NCBI GenBank assembly: GCA_905339295.1
Contig: CAJPFI010000006.1
Span: 266,455 to 330,454, forward strand
Length of the DNA stretch: 64,000 bases
Reading direction: 5' to 3'
DNA from: Burkholderiales bacterium
GTDB lineage: Bacteria > Pseudomonadota > Gammaproteobacteria > Burkholderiales > Casimicrobiaceae
Both the position numbers and the translations under genes were made by a program. Of this stretch, positions 1-8,821 are shown piece after piece. Numbering within the stretch: position 1 is the first letter of the stretch; each line of letters starts with the position of its first letter. Under the pieces are notes generated by a model, which did no database searches, had not been told where the DNA came from, and saw only the letters and a program-made list of their open reading frames with translations.

Positions 1-1461
1 GGGTACCTGTGTTCGCTGCCGCGGGAGATCAACTTCGGGAACGTCCCGGCGGGGTCGCTGTCCGCGCCAAACGCGCTTACGCTCACCAACCAGGGCAACG
101 CGGCGATCACGCTCGGTGCCGCCGGAGTCACGTCGGGCGGATTCGCGTTGTCCGGGTGCGCGGCAGGCACGGTCCTTCAGTCCGGACAGGCCTGCGTGCT
201 CTCGGTCAGGTTCGCGCCGACCGAGATGTCCGGCTACTCGGCGACGCTCACGATTCCCGTCGCCGGCGAGTCGCAGGCGTACCGGATCTCACTCATGGGC
301 ACCGGCGTCCAGCCCGCCGGGCCCGTGCCGTCGCTCGCGCCCTCGACCGCGACGTTCGCAAGCCAGACGGTCGGGACGACGAGCGCGCCCATGACGCTCA
401 CGTTGTCGAATGCCGGGACCGGGCTGCTCACCATCTTCGGATTCGCCCCCGGCGGCGCGCACGCCGGCGACTTCAATCGCGCGGGCACTTGCTCGATCGG
501 CACGCCGCTCGGCGGGGGCGCGTCGTGCACGATCGTCGTCACGTTCACGCCGTCGGCCATCGGCACGCGCAGCGCGTCGCTTGGCGTCGACACCGACGCC
601 GGCAGCGTCCTCGCCGCGCTCTCGGGCACCGGCGCGGCACCGCCGGCGCAACCGTCGCTCGGCGCGAGCCCGCCGATGCTCGCGTTCGGCAACCAGGCCG
701 CCGGGACGCAGAGCGCGACGCAGTCGGTGACGGTGACCAACGCTGGCGGAGGCACGCTGACGCTGTCCTCGGTCGCGCTGGGCGGCGCGAACGCCGCAGA
801 GTTCTCGCGGACCGGGACGTGCAACGCGGGCACGTCGCTCGGCGCCGCGCAGGCGTGCACGACCAGCGTGCGCTTCACGCCGCTGTCGGCAGGCGCGAAG
901 GCCGCGACGCTCGCCATCGCGAGCAATGCCGGCGGCGCGTCGATCCCTCTGTCGGGCACTGGCGTCGCGGTCGCGGCGTCGCCGTCCACCGTCGTCGAGT
1001 ACTACCATGCGGCGTACGACCACTACTTCGTCACGATCGGCGCGGCGGAGATCGCCGCGCTCGACACGGGCGTCTTCCAGGGCTGGGCGCGCACGGGGTT
1101 CGCGTTCAAGGCGCACGCGACCGCGCAGGCCGGATTCGCGCCGATCTGCCGCTTCTACCTGCCGCCGGGCCACGGGGACAGCCACTTCTATTCCGCGAGT
1201 CCGGCGGAGTGCCAGGTCGTCCAGCAGCAGAACCCGGCGTTCGTCCTCGAGTCGACGGCCGTGATGTATCTCGCGATTCCTGACTGGATCACCGGCGCCT
1301 GCCCCGCGGGTACCGATCCCGTCTACCGCGCGTGGAACCAGCGTCCGGACACCAACCACCGCTACACGTCGGTGCGTTCGGTGCGCGACGCGATGGTCGC
1401 GCTGGGATACGTCGCCGAAGGCAGCGGCCCCGATCTCGTCACTTTCTGCGCGCCGCGTTAG
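1..1461 (+). CDS. secreted choice-of-anchor-D / DUF5648 protein, 5'-truncated by window edge
   Basis: The reading frame is open from the first base, so the N-terminus lies outside the window. The visible 486 residues contain about three tandem ASH/choice-of-anchor-D-like Ig-fold repeats (the recurring pattern is FG-x-x-x-G-T then VTxTNxGG, with a paired Cys around NAGTSL). A C-terminal module of about 150 residues follows, resembling DUF5648 (DHYFVTIG, FQGWARTG, CRFYLPP, SHFYSASP, DTNHRYT). The next gene has the same repeat and C-terminal arrangement behind a metallopeptidase domain, so the missing front may carry a peptidase too; that is inference. A secreted or cell-surface location is likely from the domain types. 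Exact substrate or role is unknown. Confidence 0.75.
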   Translation, partial: GYLCSLPREINFGNVPAGSLSAPNALTLTNQGNAAITLGAAGVTSGGFALSGCAAGTVLQSGQACVLSVRFAPTEMSGYSATLTIPVAGESQAYRISLMGTGVQPAGPVPSLAPSTATFASQTVGTTSAPMTLTLSNAGTGLLTIFGFAPGGAHAGDFNRAGTCSIGTPLGGGASCTIVVTFTPSAIGTRSASLGVDTDAGSVLAALSGTGAAPPAQPSLGASPPMLAFGNQAAGTQSATQSVTVTNAGGGTLTLSSVALGGANAAEFSRTGTCNAGTSLGAAQACTTSVRFTPLSAGAKAATLAIASNAGGASIPLSGTGVAVAASPSTVVEYYHAAYDHYFVTIGAAEIAALDTGVFQGWARTGFAFKAHATAQAGFAPICRFYLPPGHGDSHFYSASPAECQVVQQQNPAFVLESTAVMYLAIPDWITGACPAGTDPVYRAWNQRPDTNHRYTSVRSVRDAMVALGYVAEGSGPDLVTFCAPR

Positions 1462-1806
1462 CGTGGTCGACCAGGCGCTCGCGCGCGATTCCGGGGTGAA
1501 CGACACGGCGGGACAGGCGGGGGCCGAGGCAACGGGGCTGCCCGGGGCGAAGAGGCGGACGCACGCAGGCCGGCGGCGCGCCGCGCCGCGGCGGCGTTTC
1601 GCCCGGGCGGCCTCCCTGCGCCCGGAAACCGGCCCCGGTAGGCGCGACGCCTACGTGCGATGTCGGCACGCTCCGGCTTCGTCGACACGGCGTCGTGGTA
1701 CCTTGTCAGGTGGCCGACCCGATTCCGGCGCGGGCAGCAGCCCGCCGCGAGCCCGATGCGTGGGCGAGCCCCATCCCTTCACCGGCCAGTCGCTGCCGAC
1801 AACGCC
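1462..1806. other. intergenic region between tandem paralogs, no gene seen
   Basis: This 345-base gap separates two paralogous secreted-protein genes. It is as GC-rich as the coding DNA, and open frames through it lack recognisable protein sequence. Short GC-rich inverted repeats occur (for example around 1574-1592) but there is no T-tract, so I do not call a terminator. No convincing sigma-70 promoter is visible. Confidence 0.5.
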
Positions 1807-3654
1807 ATGACGATGTTCCACCTCCCGCGTGTGCGGGACTTCCTGTCGATTTGCCGCCGCCTGGCGGCCGCCCTCGCGATCGCGGCGCTGCCGGCGGTCG
1901 CGCTGGCGGCTCCGACCGACCTCGTCGTCGGCCCGTCGGGCGGCACCGACGCGAAGTTCCGCTTCCTGTTCGATCCGGTCGCGTCGTGGCCCGCGTCGGT
2001 GTTCTGGCACTACAACCCGTCCGGCGCGCCGTCGCACTTCTCCGACGCCTCGGTCGTCTCCAGCGCGATGTCGCTTGCCCTGTCGAAGTGGCGAGCGGCG
2101 TGCAACATCGACGTGGCCTACGGCGGCACCACGGGGATCGCGCCCGAGAGCACGGTCTTCGACGGCGAGAGCGGCGCGATGCCCGACGAGGTCAACGTGC
2201 TCGCGTGGCGCCCGACGCCTTCCGGCATCTCGGGCTACACCGTGGGCTGGCCCGGACCGGCCGTGGACGGAATGCCGTCGATCATCGACGCCGACGTGGT
2301 CATCGACCCGTCGAAGATCCCCGGGGTTTCGCAGCTCGAGCGGCTGTTGCTGCACGAACTCGGCCACGTGCTCGGCGTCAATCACTCGCAGTTCGACAGC
2401 ACGCTGATGTCCGGGCCGCCGTACTCGTCCTACAACGTGCTGGGCGACCTGACCACCGACGACGTCCGCGCGTGCCGCTGCCTCTACGGGCCGCCGCCTG
2501 GCGTGTCGGCGGGACTCCTTTGCTCGATGCCGCCGCTGATCGACTTCGGCGCGATCACCCCGGGCGCATCGTCGCAGCGCTCGATCCAGCTCGCGAACAA
2601 CGGCAACTCGTCGCTGACGATCGCGGGCGTGTCGACCGGCGCCGAATACCAGGCGACCGGCTGCAGCCCGGGCACGACGCTGCTGCCGGGCGTGACCTGC
2701 AACATGCAGGTGACGTTCGCGCCCACGTTCGCCGGCGACCACGGCAGCTTCGTCGCCATCGCGGTCGGCGAGCCGGAGCCCTACCGGATCAAGCTCATCG
2801 GAAGCGCGTCCGGCGGCACGGCGAGCCCGTTCTCGGCCAACTTCTCCAAGGTGGACTTCGGAACGTGGCCGATCGGCACGCCCGCCACGACGCAGCGCGT
2901 GACGTTCAAGAACATCAGCGGTGCGGCCGTCACGGTCGGATCGATGCTGTTCGAGGGCGCGCAGCCCGACGAATTCATCCGCTCGGGACAGTGCAAGCAG
3001 GGATTGACGCTGGCCGCGGGCGGGACGTGCACGACGGACGTGGGCTTCACGGCCTCGGCCGCGGGGGAGCGCACGGCGCAACTGGTGATCGCGGCCAACG
3101 ACGGACGCCGCTCGTCGCTCGCGGTCAAGGGCAGCGGCGCGTCGACGCAGGGCACGCCCGAGCCCGTCACCGCGCAGCCGGTGACCGTCGTCGAGTTCTA
3201 CCGCTCGGTGTCCGACCACTACTTCATCACGATCGGGACCGACGAGATCCTGGCGCTCGACACCGGGCTGTTCCAGGGCTGGGCGCGCACGGGGCTCACG
3301 TTCAAGGCGCACGCCGTGTCGCAGTCGGGCTACTCGCCGATCTGCCGGTTCTACCTGCCGCCGCCCGAGGACTCGCACTTCTATTCGGCGAGTCCGCAGG
3401 AATGCGCCACGGTGCAGGCGCAGCACCCGACGTTCATCCTCGAGTCGACCGCGGTGATGCATCTCGCGCTGCCCAACCCGCTCTCGGGCGTGTGTCCCGG
3501 CAGCACGATCCCGATCTACCGCACGTGGAACCGCCGGCCGGACACCAACCATCGCTACACGACCGACATCGCGGTGCGCGACGCGATGGTCGCGCTGGGC
3601 CATATCGCCGAGGGCAGCGGACCGAACGCGGTGACGTTCTGCGCGCCGCAGTGA
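1807..3654 (+). CDS. secreted matrixin-like zinc metallopeptidase with ASH repeats and DUF5648-like C-terminus
   Basis: Predicted 615-residue exported protein. I start at ATG 1807 because it gives a good Sec signal peptide (RRLAAALAIAALPAVALA, cleavage near residue 32); the frame is open further upstream but that sequence is not protein-like. Residues about 35-225 form a peptidase-like domain with the zinc motif HELGHVLGVNH (residues 183-193), the HExxHxxGxxH pattern of matrixins and other metzincins. Two to three ASH/choice-of-anchor-D repeats follow, then a DUF5648-like module of about 150 residues (DHYFITIG, FQGWARTG, CRFYLPP, HFYSASP, DTNHRYT). It is a tandem paralog of the upstream gene. 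Proteolytic activity is inferred from the motif; the substrate is unknown. Confidence 0.8.
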   Translation: MTMFHLPRVRDFLSICRRLAAALAIAALPAVALAAPTDLVVGPSGGTDAKFRFLFDPVASWPASVFWHYNPSGAPSHFSDASVVSSAMSLALSKWRAACNIDVAYGGTTGIAPESTVFDGESGAMPDEVNVLAWRPTPSGISGYTVGWPGPAVDGMPSIIDADVVIDPSKIPGVSQLERLLLHELGHVLGVNHSQFDSTLMSGPPYSSYNVLGDLTTDDVRACRCLYGPPPGVSAGLLCSMPPLIDFGAITPGASSQRSIQLANNGNSSLTIAGVSTGAEYQATGCSPGTTLLPGVTCNMQVTFAPTFAGDHGSFVAIAVGEPEPYRIKLIGSASGGTASPFSANFSKVDFGTWPIGTPATTQRVTFKNISGAAVTVGSMLFEGAQPDEFIRSGQCKQGLTLAAGGTCTTDVGFTASAAGERTAQLVIAANDGRRSSLAVKGSGASTQGTPEPVTAQPVTVVEFYRSVSDHYFITIGTDEILALDTGLFQGWARTGLTFKAHAVSQSGYSPICRFYLPPPEDSHFYSASPQECATVQAQHPTFILESTAVMHLALPNPLSGVCPGSTIPIYRTWNRRPDTNHRYTTDIAVRDAMVALGHIAEGSGPNAVTFCAPQ

Positions 3655-3670
3655 CGCTGCGGGCGCCGGC

Positions 3671-4423
3671 TCAGAACAGCGCGGACTGCTTGGGAGGCCC
3701 CGGCACCGGCGCGGGTCCTGTCGGAGCGTCGTCTCCCGGCGCGTCGGCGGCGGACGGACGCAGTGGCTCGATGAGCGACGGGTCGTCGTGGCGCACGCTG
3801 TTGACGCGCGTCGACACGGGTGCGACGCGTATCGCGTCGTCCGGGCAGGGCGCGATCAGTTCCGAGGGGTCGGCCACCGCGGGGTCGAGCCAGCGCGCGT
3901 AGTCGCGCGGCGCGACGATGACCGGCATGCGGTCGTGCACAGGCGTGAGCAGTGCATTCGCGTCGGTGGTGACGATCGCGCAGGTGTCGAGCGGCTCGCC
4001 GTCGGGGCCGAGCCAGCGCTCGGCGAGCCCCGCGAACGCGAACGTCGCGCCGTCCTTCATGCCGATGTGCACCGGCTGCCTGGCGCCCTTGTCGTCGCCC
4101 CGCGTCGCCCACTCGTAGAAGCCGTCGGCGGGAACCAGGCAACGGTGGCGGCGGTACGCGGTGCGGAACGCCGGCTTGTCGCGCACCGTCTCGCCGCGCG
4201 CGTTGATCATCCTGGCGCCGATCGACGGGTCCTTCGCCCAGCGCGGCACGAGTCCCCAGCGCACGTGGACGAGCTCGCGCACGCCGTGCGCGTTGACGCG
4301 CACGATCGGGACCTGCTGCATCGGGGCGATGTTGTAGCGGGGCGCGAGCCCGGGCGGCTCGGCGAGTCCGAACGCGAGCGCGATCGCGGCCGGGTGCGCG
4401 TGCAGCTCGTAGCGGCCGCACAC
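3671..4423 (-). CDS. SOS response-associated peptidase / abasic-site DNA-protein crosslinker (YedK/HMCES family)
   Basis: 250 residues. SRAP-family proteins form a thiazolidine crosslink to abasic sites in single-stranded DNA through the N-terminal Cys2 after Met removal. Start chosen as GTG 4423 because it places CGRYE directly after the initiator, as the chemistry requires; a nearby ATG is out of frame. Family active-site residues are visible: Cys2, Asn74 (INARGE), Glu104 (GFYEW) and His163 (PVHDRMP). The gene begins 4 bases after the upstream EcsC-like gene ends, so the two are probably co-transcribed and translationally coupled. No LexA box was recognised. Confidence 0.9.
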   Translation of the reverse strand: MCGRYELHAHPAAIALAFGLAEPPGLAPRYNIAPMQQVPIVRVNAHGVRELVHVRWGLVPRWAKDPSIGARMINARGETVRDKPAFRTAYRRHRCLVPADGFYEWATRGDDKGARQPVHIGMKDGATFAFAGLAERWLGPDGEPLDTCAIVTTDANALLTPVHDRMPVIVAPRDYARWLDPAVADPSELIAPCPDDAIRVAPVSTRVNSVRHDDPSLIEPLRPSAADAPGDDAPTGPAPVPGPPKQSALF

Positions 4424-4427
4424 GGCA

Positions 4428-5027
4428 TCACTCCGGCGGGCGCGGCGTCGCAGTGTGCGGCCCGAGCAGCCGCCGGGCCGACTTCGCGACCTGCAGCGTG
4501 TCCCAGTAGGCGTAGCTCGCGACGGCCGCCGCGCCGGCGATCGGCACCCAGCGGCTCGCGGCGGACCCGGCGAGCCGCCTCGTGACGGCGACGCCGACGC
4601 CCGCGAGCACGCCGCGCAGCGCGCCGCTCGACAGCTGCTGCAGCACGAAGCGCTGCCCGGCGCGCACCGCGACGTCGCGGAGCACCTGGCTCGCGGCGTG
4701 CCGGAACAGGCAGTACAGCATGTGCGTGCGCGTGAGCTCGGCACTGCGGCCGTACAACCCGAAGATGTCGGCGACCATCTGCCGCTGAATGCCCCAGATC
4801 ATGTAGATGTCCGGCAGCACCGTGAGCATGCCGAGCGGCCCGGGAGGCAGCGCGAGCGAGCCGGATACGATCGCGGCGCGCTGCGCAGCCTTGCGCGCGA
4901 GCTCGATTGCCGCGACGTCGGGATGCGCGACCTGATGCGACCGCGGCGGGGGCACCTCGGTGATCACGCGCTCGATCATGCCGGTGACCTCGCGCTGGGG
5001 GACAGTGACGGCAAGGGCTCGGGACAT
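4428..5027 (-). CDS. EcsC-like membrane-associated protein
   Basis: 199 residues starting at ATG 5027, supported by a purine-rich ribosome site (gagaggagag) about 9 bases upstream. The core around residues 60-110 (LPPGPLGMLTVLPDIY, then a GIQRQMV helix) resembles the EcsC family by pattern. Two Gly/Ala-rich hydrophobic stretches near residues 145-185 could be membrane helices. Biochemical function of the family is poorly defined, so none is assigned. It lies just upstream of the SRAP gene on the same strand, spacing 4 bases. Confidence 0.55.
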   Translation of the reverse strand: MSRALAVTVPQREVTGMIERVITEVPPPRSHQVAHPDVAAIELARKAAQRAAIVSGSLALPPGPLGMLTVLPDIYMIWGIQRQMVADIFGLYGRSAELTRTHMLYCLFRHAASQVLRDVAVRAGQRFVLQQLSSGALRGVLAGVGVAVTRRLAGSAASRWVPIAGAAAVASYAYWDTLQVAKSARRLLGPHTATPRPPE

Positions 5028-5134
5028 CGTCGCAGGCTCTCCTCTCGGCGGCAGCTTAGCGCGCGGACACCCCGCGCGGGAAGCCGGCGCCGGCCAACCG
5101 TTTAGAATGGCGACTTTCCCGAACCGTTCCCCCG

Positions 5135-5593
5135 ATGCAGATCGCACGCTGGCTGCACCTGATGGGTGTCGTCGTGTGGGTCGGCGGCATGTTCTTCGCG
5201 CACCTCGCGTTGCGCCCGGCGGCGCAGTCGCTGCCGCCGCCGGTCCGCCTGCCGCTCCTCGCCGCGACGCTCTCGCGCTTCTTCGCGTGGGCCGGCATCG
5301 CCGTCCTCGCGATCCTCGCGAGCGGGGTCTGGCTCGCGGAAGCCATGGGCGGCTTTCGCGGGGCCGGCGGCGCGATCCACGCGATGACCGCTATCGGCGT
5401 CGCGATGGCGGCGGTCTATGGCTACGTCGTGTCCGTGCCCTACCGCCGCCTGCGCGACGCCGTCGCGGAAGGCAAGTGGGAGGCCGCCGCTCCCGCCATG
5501 GCCACGATCCGAAGGCTCGTCGGGCTGAACCTCCTGCTCGGCGTCTCCACGATCGCGGTAGCCGTCCTGGGCCGCTCCCCGCTGGTGCCGTGA
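5135..5593 (+). CDS. CopD-like integral membrane protein
   Basis: 152 residues with four predicted transmembrane helices (about residues 5-25, 45-68, 82-102 and 128-150). The first helix pattern HLMGVVVWVGGMFFAHL, with paired histidines in a W-x-G context, resembles CopD/DUF2269-type inner-membrane proteins. A copper or haem role is known for some relatives but is not shown here. Its TGA overlaps the GTG start of mobB (GTGA), so the two are translationally coupled. A TAGAAT -10-like hexamer lies at 5103-5108 without a clear -35. Confidence 0.65.
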   Translation: MQIARWLHLMGVVVWVGGMFFAHLALRPAAQSLPPPVRLPLLAATLSRFFAWAGIAVLAILASGVWLAEAMGGFRGAGGAIHAMTAIGVAMAAVYGYVVSVPYRRLRDAVAEGKWEAAAPAMATIRRLVGLNLLLGVSTIAVAVLGRSPLVP

Positions 5594-6117
5594 ATCGCGC
5601 GACGCGCGTCTTCGGATTTGCCGGCTGGTCGGGCAGCGGCAAGACCACGCTCATCGAGCGCGTGATCCCCCGGCTCGTCGACCGGGGCCTCTCGGTGTCG
5701 CTGATCAAGCACGCGCACCACGCGTTCGACGTCGACCACGCGGGCAAGGACAGCCACCGGCATCGCGAGGCGGGTTGCGTCGAGGTGCTGGTGACCTCCG
5801 CCCGGCGCTGGGCGCTCATGCACGAGCTGCGCGGCGCGGACGAGCTCAGGCTGGCCGGCGCGCTCGCCAGGCTCTCGCCATGCGACCTCGTGCTGGTCGA
5901 GGGCTACAAGCGCTCGGCGCTGCCCAAGCTCGAGATCCACCGCGCGGGGCTCGGCAAGCCCTGGCTCCACCCGGACGATCCGCATATCGTCGCGATCGCT
6001 TCCGACGAGGCGCCAGGACCCTCGGCCGCGGGCCGGCCGCACTTCGCCCTCGACGCGATTGACGCGATCGCAACGTTCGTGGAGGCCCACGCGCGGCCCG
6101 CGCGGCCGGACGATTGA
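5590..6117 (+). CDS. mobB: molybdopterin-guanine dinucleotide biosynthesis protein MobB
   Basis: 175 residues. MobB is a GTP-binding accessory protein for conversion of molybdenum cofactor to its guanine dinucleotide form. The Walker A motif GWSGSGKTT is at residues 12-20, followed by LIKHAHHAFDVDHAGKDSHRHREAG and VLVEGYK, both characteristic of MobB. Start is GTG 5590 overlapping the preceding stop; the longer upstream frame is antisense and out-of-frame sequence. Other cofactor genes (moaD, moaE) lie about 1 kb downstream, separated by an outer-membrane protein gene. Confidence 0.92.
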   Translation: MNRATRVFGFAGWSGSGKTTLIERVIPRLVDRGLSVSLIKHAHHAFDVDHAGKDSHRHREAGCVEVLVTSARRWALMHELRGADELRLAGALARLSPCDLVLVEGYKRSALPKLEIHRAGLGKPWLHPDDPHIVAIASDEAPGPSAAGRPHFALDAIDAIATFVEAHARPARPDD

Positions 6118-6143
6118 CGCGGGGCGGGGTCGAGGCGTAGGGT
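6114..6143 (+). promoter_or_regulatory. candidate weak sigma-70 promoter upstream of the OMP gene
   Basis: TTGACG at 6114-6119 and TAGGGT at 6138-6143 with an 18-base spacer, overlapping the end of mobB and about 80 bases before the outer-membrane protein start. The -35 is good and the -10 is poor, so this is only a candidate. Confidence 0.3.
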
Positions 6144-6221
6144 GAACTCGGGAGGCAATGCGTGGACCAAGGCGTACGCGGCCAAGGTTCCGGGGACGGT
6201 CGAAGCCTCTGGTAAAAAATC

Positions 6222-6878
6222 ATGGTTAATCAACAGCTTGCAATGATCGCCGTGGCGGCGCTCATCGGGGCCGGCGCGGTCGTGCCGGCCTCGGCGCAGT
6301 CGCGCGACGGCTTCTACGGCGGGATCGCGATCCTCGAGCGCGGGGCGGTCCGGTCCGGGATCTCGATGGGACCGGCGGTGGCCAACGGCCCCCTTGCCGC
6401 CACGCCGGACGAAGGCGCGGCGCGGCAAAGCGTCTTCGGCGGGTACCGCTGGCCCAACGATCTCTCGATCGAAGCCGCGCTCGCGCGAAGCGAAAGCTAT
6501 GCACTGCGCCCGTTGGGCGCGGAGACGCCCGGCGGCGTCGGGCTGATGCTCGGCAGCCGCGACGAGTCGGCCGCGCGGGCCGCGTGGAACGTCGATGTGG
6601 TCGGCAGCTACACGTTCCTGCGCACGTTCGCGCTGTACGGGCGCGTCGGCTACGCGCAGTCCGAAGTCGCGCCCGCGGCGGTCGGCAACCTGCTCGCGGG
6701 CGAGGTCCGGCGGACGCGCGAAGGGGTGAACTACGGGCTGGGCCTGCGCTACGACGTCAGCCGCGCGCTCGGCCTCAACCTCGAGTACACGCGCTTCGGG
6801 CGCTTCGCGTTCGAGAGCGCCGGCGGCACGCTCCCGGAGAACGATCAGGTCCGACTCGGCCTGCAGTTGCGCTTCTGA
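6222..6878 (+). CDS. small outer-membrane beta-barrel protein
   Basis: 218 residues with a Sec signal peptide (IAVVALIGAG-type hydrophobic core, cleavage after ASA near residue 25). The mature part alternates hydrophobic and polar residues as in an 8-strand OmpA-like barrel (SVFGGYRW, VVGSYTFLRTFALYGRVGYAQ, GLGLRYDVSRALGLNLEYTRF). The C-terminus QVRLGLQLRF ends in Phe, the usual BAM-recognition signature. No periplasmic OmpA domain follows. Specific function unknown. It sits between mobB and moaD but shows no link to cofactor synthesis. Confidence 0.8.
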   Translation: MVNQQLAMIAVAALIGAGAVVPASAQSRDGFYGGIAILERGAVRSGISMGPAVANGPLAATPDEGAARQSVFGGYRWPNDLSIEAALARSESYALRPLGAETPGGVGLMLGSRDESAARAAWNVDVVGSYTFLRTFALYGRVGYAQSEVAPAAVGNLLAGEVRRTREGVNYGLGLRYDVSRALGLNLEYTRFGRFAFESAGGTLPENDQVRLGLQLRF

Positions 6879-7019
6879 GCGGGCAGGGTTCCGGGCGCCT
6901 GGCGGACGCCCCCCGGGCCGGTCGACCGGCGCCTGCCCCCGCGTCGGCCCCATGCGGCGGGTGGTGCATGCCGCGCGGCGATCGCCAGTCGCCCGCCGCC
7001 CGCTCTGCTATCGTTACGC

Positions 7020-7304
7020 ATGATGCGCGGCGCTCCCGACTCTCAGGTCTCCGTCGTCCGGCTCGTCTACCTCGCGCGCCTGCGCGAGGCGCTGGGCGCG
7101 TCGCACGAGCGCTACGCCGTCGATGGCGCGACGACCGTCGGTGCGATCCGCGAGACGCTGCGCACGCGCGGCGGCGCATGGGAAAGCGAGCTCGCGCCGG
7201 GACGCGCGCTGCGTGTCGCGGTGAACCACGATCTCGCCACCGCGGACACGCCGGTCGCGCCGGGCGACGAAGTCGCGTTCTTCCCGCCGGTCACGGGAGG
7301 CTGA
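7020..7304 (+). CDS. moaD: molybdopterin synthase sulfur carrier subunit MoaD
   Basis: 94 residues, ubiquitin-like beta-grasp protein ending in Gly-Gly (FFPPVTGG). The terminal glycine is thiocarboxylated and donates sulfur for the dithiolene of molybdopterin. The pattern VRLVYLARLREALG ... VAVNHD ... PGDEVAFFPPVTGG is typical. moaE follows after 5 bases, as expected for the two synthase subunits. A TATCGT hexamer ends 5 bases before the ATG, so the mRNA may be leaderless or nearly so. Confidence 0.95.
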   Translation: MMRGAPDSQVSVVRLVYLARLREALGASHERYAVDGATTVGAIRETLRTRGGAWESELAPGRALRVAVNHDLATADTPVAPGDEVAFFPPVTGG

Positions 7305-7309
7305 ACCCC

Positions 7310-7759
7310 ATGTCCGTGCGCGTGCAGACCGGCCCGTTCGATGCGCAGGCGGAGGCCGATGCGCTGCGCGCCGGCGACCTCGAGGTCGGCGCGGTCGTCA
7401 CGTTCGTCGGCACGGTGCGCGACCTGAACGACGGCGACGCGGTCGCGACGCTCGAGCTCGAGCACTACCCGGGAATGACCGAGAAGGCGCTCACGACGAT
7501 CGTCGACGAGGCGCGCGCGCGGTTCGACGTGCGCGGCGTGCGCGTGATCCACCGCGTCGGCCTGCTCGCGCCGGGCGACCCGATCGTGCTCGTCGTCGTC
7601 ACGGGCAGGCATCGCGGCGACGCATTCGACGCGTGCCGGTTCGTGATGGACTACCTGAAGACGCGCGCGCCGTTCTGGAAGAGGGAGCGCACGCCCGAAG
7701 GCGAGCGCTGGGTCGAGGCGCGCGCCGCCGACGACGAGGCCGCGGAGCGCTGGCGCTGA
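7310..7759 (+). CDS. moaE: molybdopterin synthase catalytic subunit MoaE
   Basis: 149 residues. Converts precursor Z (cyclic pyranopterin monophosphate) to molybdopterin with MoaD. Family landmarks: VGAVVTFVGTVRD, LELEHYPGMTEK, HRVGLL, GRHRGDAFDACRFVMDYLKTRAPFWKRE, the last containing the catalytic lysines. Start ATG 7310, 5 bases after moaD. The pair forms a two-gene operon. Confidence 0.95.
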   Translation: MSVRVQTGPFDAQAEADALRAGDLEVGAVVTFVGTVRDLNDGDAVATLELEHYPGMTEKALTTIVDEARARFDVRGVRVIHRVGLLAPGDPIVLVVVTGRHRGDAFDACRFVMDYLKTRAPFWKRERTPEGERWVEARAADDEAAERWR

Positions 7760-7894
7760 GCGGCCGCACCCAAGCGGCCTGACCTCTTGACCGGTTCGGC
7801 CATCCGGCCGACGATGCGGCTTTCCTCGCGAGCGCTTGCGCGCCCGTCGGCGCGCGCCACGGTCCGGTGTCGTATCCCTCGCACTCGCTCCCGC

Positions 7895-8821
7895 ATGCCG
7901 TCCGCCGCCTTGATCGCCCTCGACTGGGGCACGACCCGAGCCCGCGCCTACCGGCTCGGCGCGGACGGGCGGGTGCTGGCCACGCGCAGCGGCGCGCTCG
8001 GCGTCCAGCGCCTGGCGGGGCGCACGTTCCCCGCGGCGCTCGCTGAGCTCGTCGGCGACTGGCACGACGACCCCGCCCCCCGGCTCGCGTGCGGCATGGT
8101 CGGCAGCCGGCAGGGCTGGCGCGAGGCGCCCTACGTCGCCTGTCCCGCGTCGCTCGACCGGCTCTCGCAGGGGCTGGTCGCGACCGAGGCCGGCGAGATC
8201 GAGATCGTTCCCGGCCTGTCGACCCGGGACGCCGCGGGCATGCCGGACGTGATGCGCGGCGAGGAGACGCAGATTCTCGGCGCGCTGCCGGTCGACGCGC
8301 CGCGTACGCTCGTGGCGCTTCCCGGCACGCACTCGAAGTGGGCGCGCGTCGAACGCGGTACCGTGCTCGACTTCGCGACGTACATGACCGGGGAGCTGCA
8401 CGATGTGCTGGTCCGGCACACGATCCTCGGGCGGTCCGCCGACGGCGCGCCGTCGGTCGATCCGGAGGGCGCGTTCTCGCGCGGGGTGAAGCGCGGACTC
8501 TGGTCCGGCGGGTTCATGCACGACATCTTCGGCGCGCGCACGCACGTGCTGATGGGCGAGCTCGCGCCGGGCGATGTCGCCGAGTGGCTGTCGGGCGTCC
8601 TGATCGGGCGCGAGATCCGCGTCGCGCGCACCTGGGCGCAACGCGCGGGCGACGACGCGTCGCGCGTGCTGGTCGTCGGCGACGACGCGCTGGCCACGCG
8701 CTACCTGCGTGCGCTCGCGCAATGCGACGTCGAAGCGCGCCGGGGACCGCCCGATGCGGCCGCGACCGGTCTCTTTCGCATCGCCGGCGCCAGCGGAAGG
8801 TTGGCCACGTCGACCCCATGA
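7895..8821 (+). CDS. dgoK: 2-dehydro-3-deoxygalactonokinase
   Basis: 308 residues; phosphorylates 2-keto-3-deoxygalactonate in the De Ley-Doudoroff galactonate pathway. Family signatures: IALDWGTTRARAY at the N-terminus (phosphate-binding), CGMVGSRQGW, MRGEETQ and LPGTHSKWA. Start chosen at ATG 7895 because the recognisable domain begins there; the upstream extension is Arg-rich and not protein-like. The stop overlaps the dgoA start (ATGA), consistent with an operon dgoK-dgoA-kdgK-SDR. Confidence 0.92.
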   Translation: MPSAALIALDWGTTRARAYRLGADGRVLATRSGALGVQRLAGRTFPAALAELVGDWHDDPAPRLACGMVGSRQGWREAPYVACPASLDRLSQGLVATEAGEIEIVPGLSTRDAAGMPDVMRGEETQILGALPVDAPRTLVALPGTHSKWARVERGTVLDFATYMTGELHDVLVRHTILGRSADGAPSVDPEGAFSRGVKRGLWSGGFMHDIFGARTHVLMGELAPGDVAEWLSGVLIGREIRVARTWAQRAGDDASRVLVVGDDALATRYLRALAQCDVEARRGPPDAAATGLFRIAGASGRLATSTP

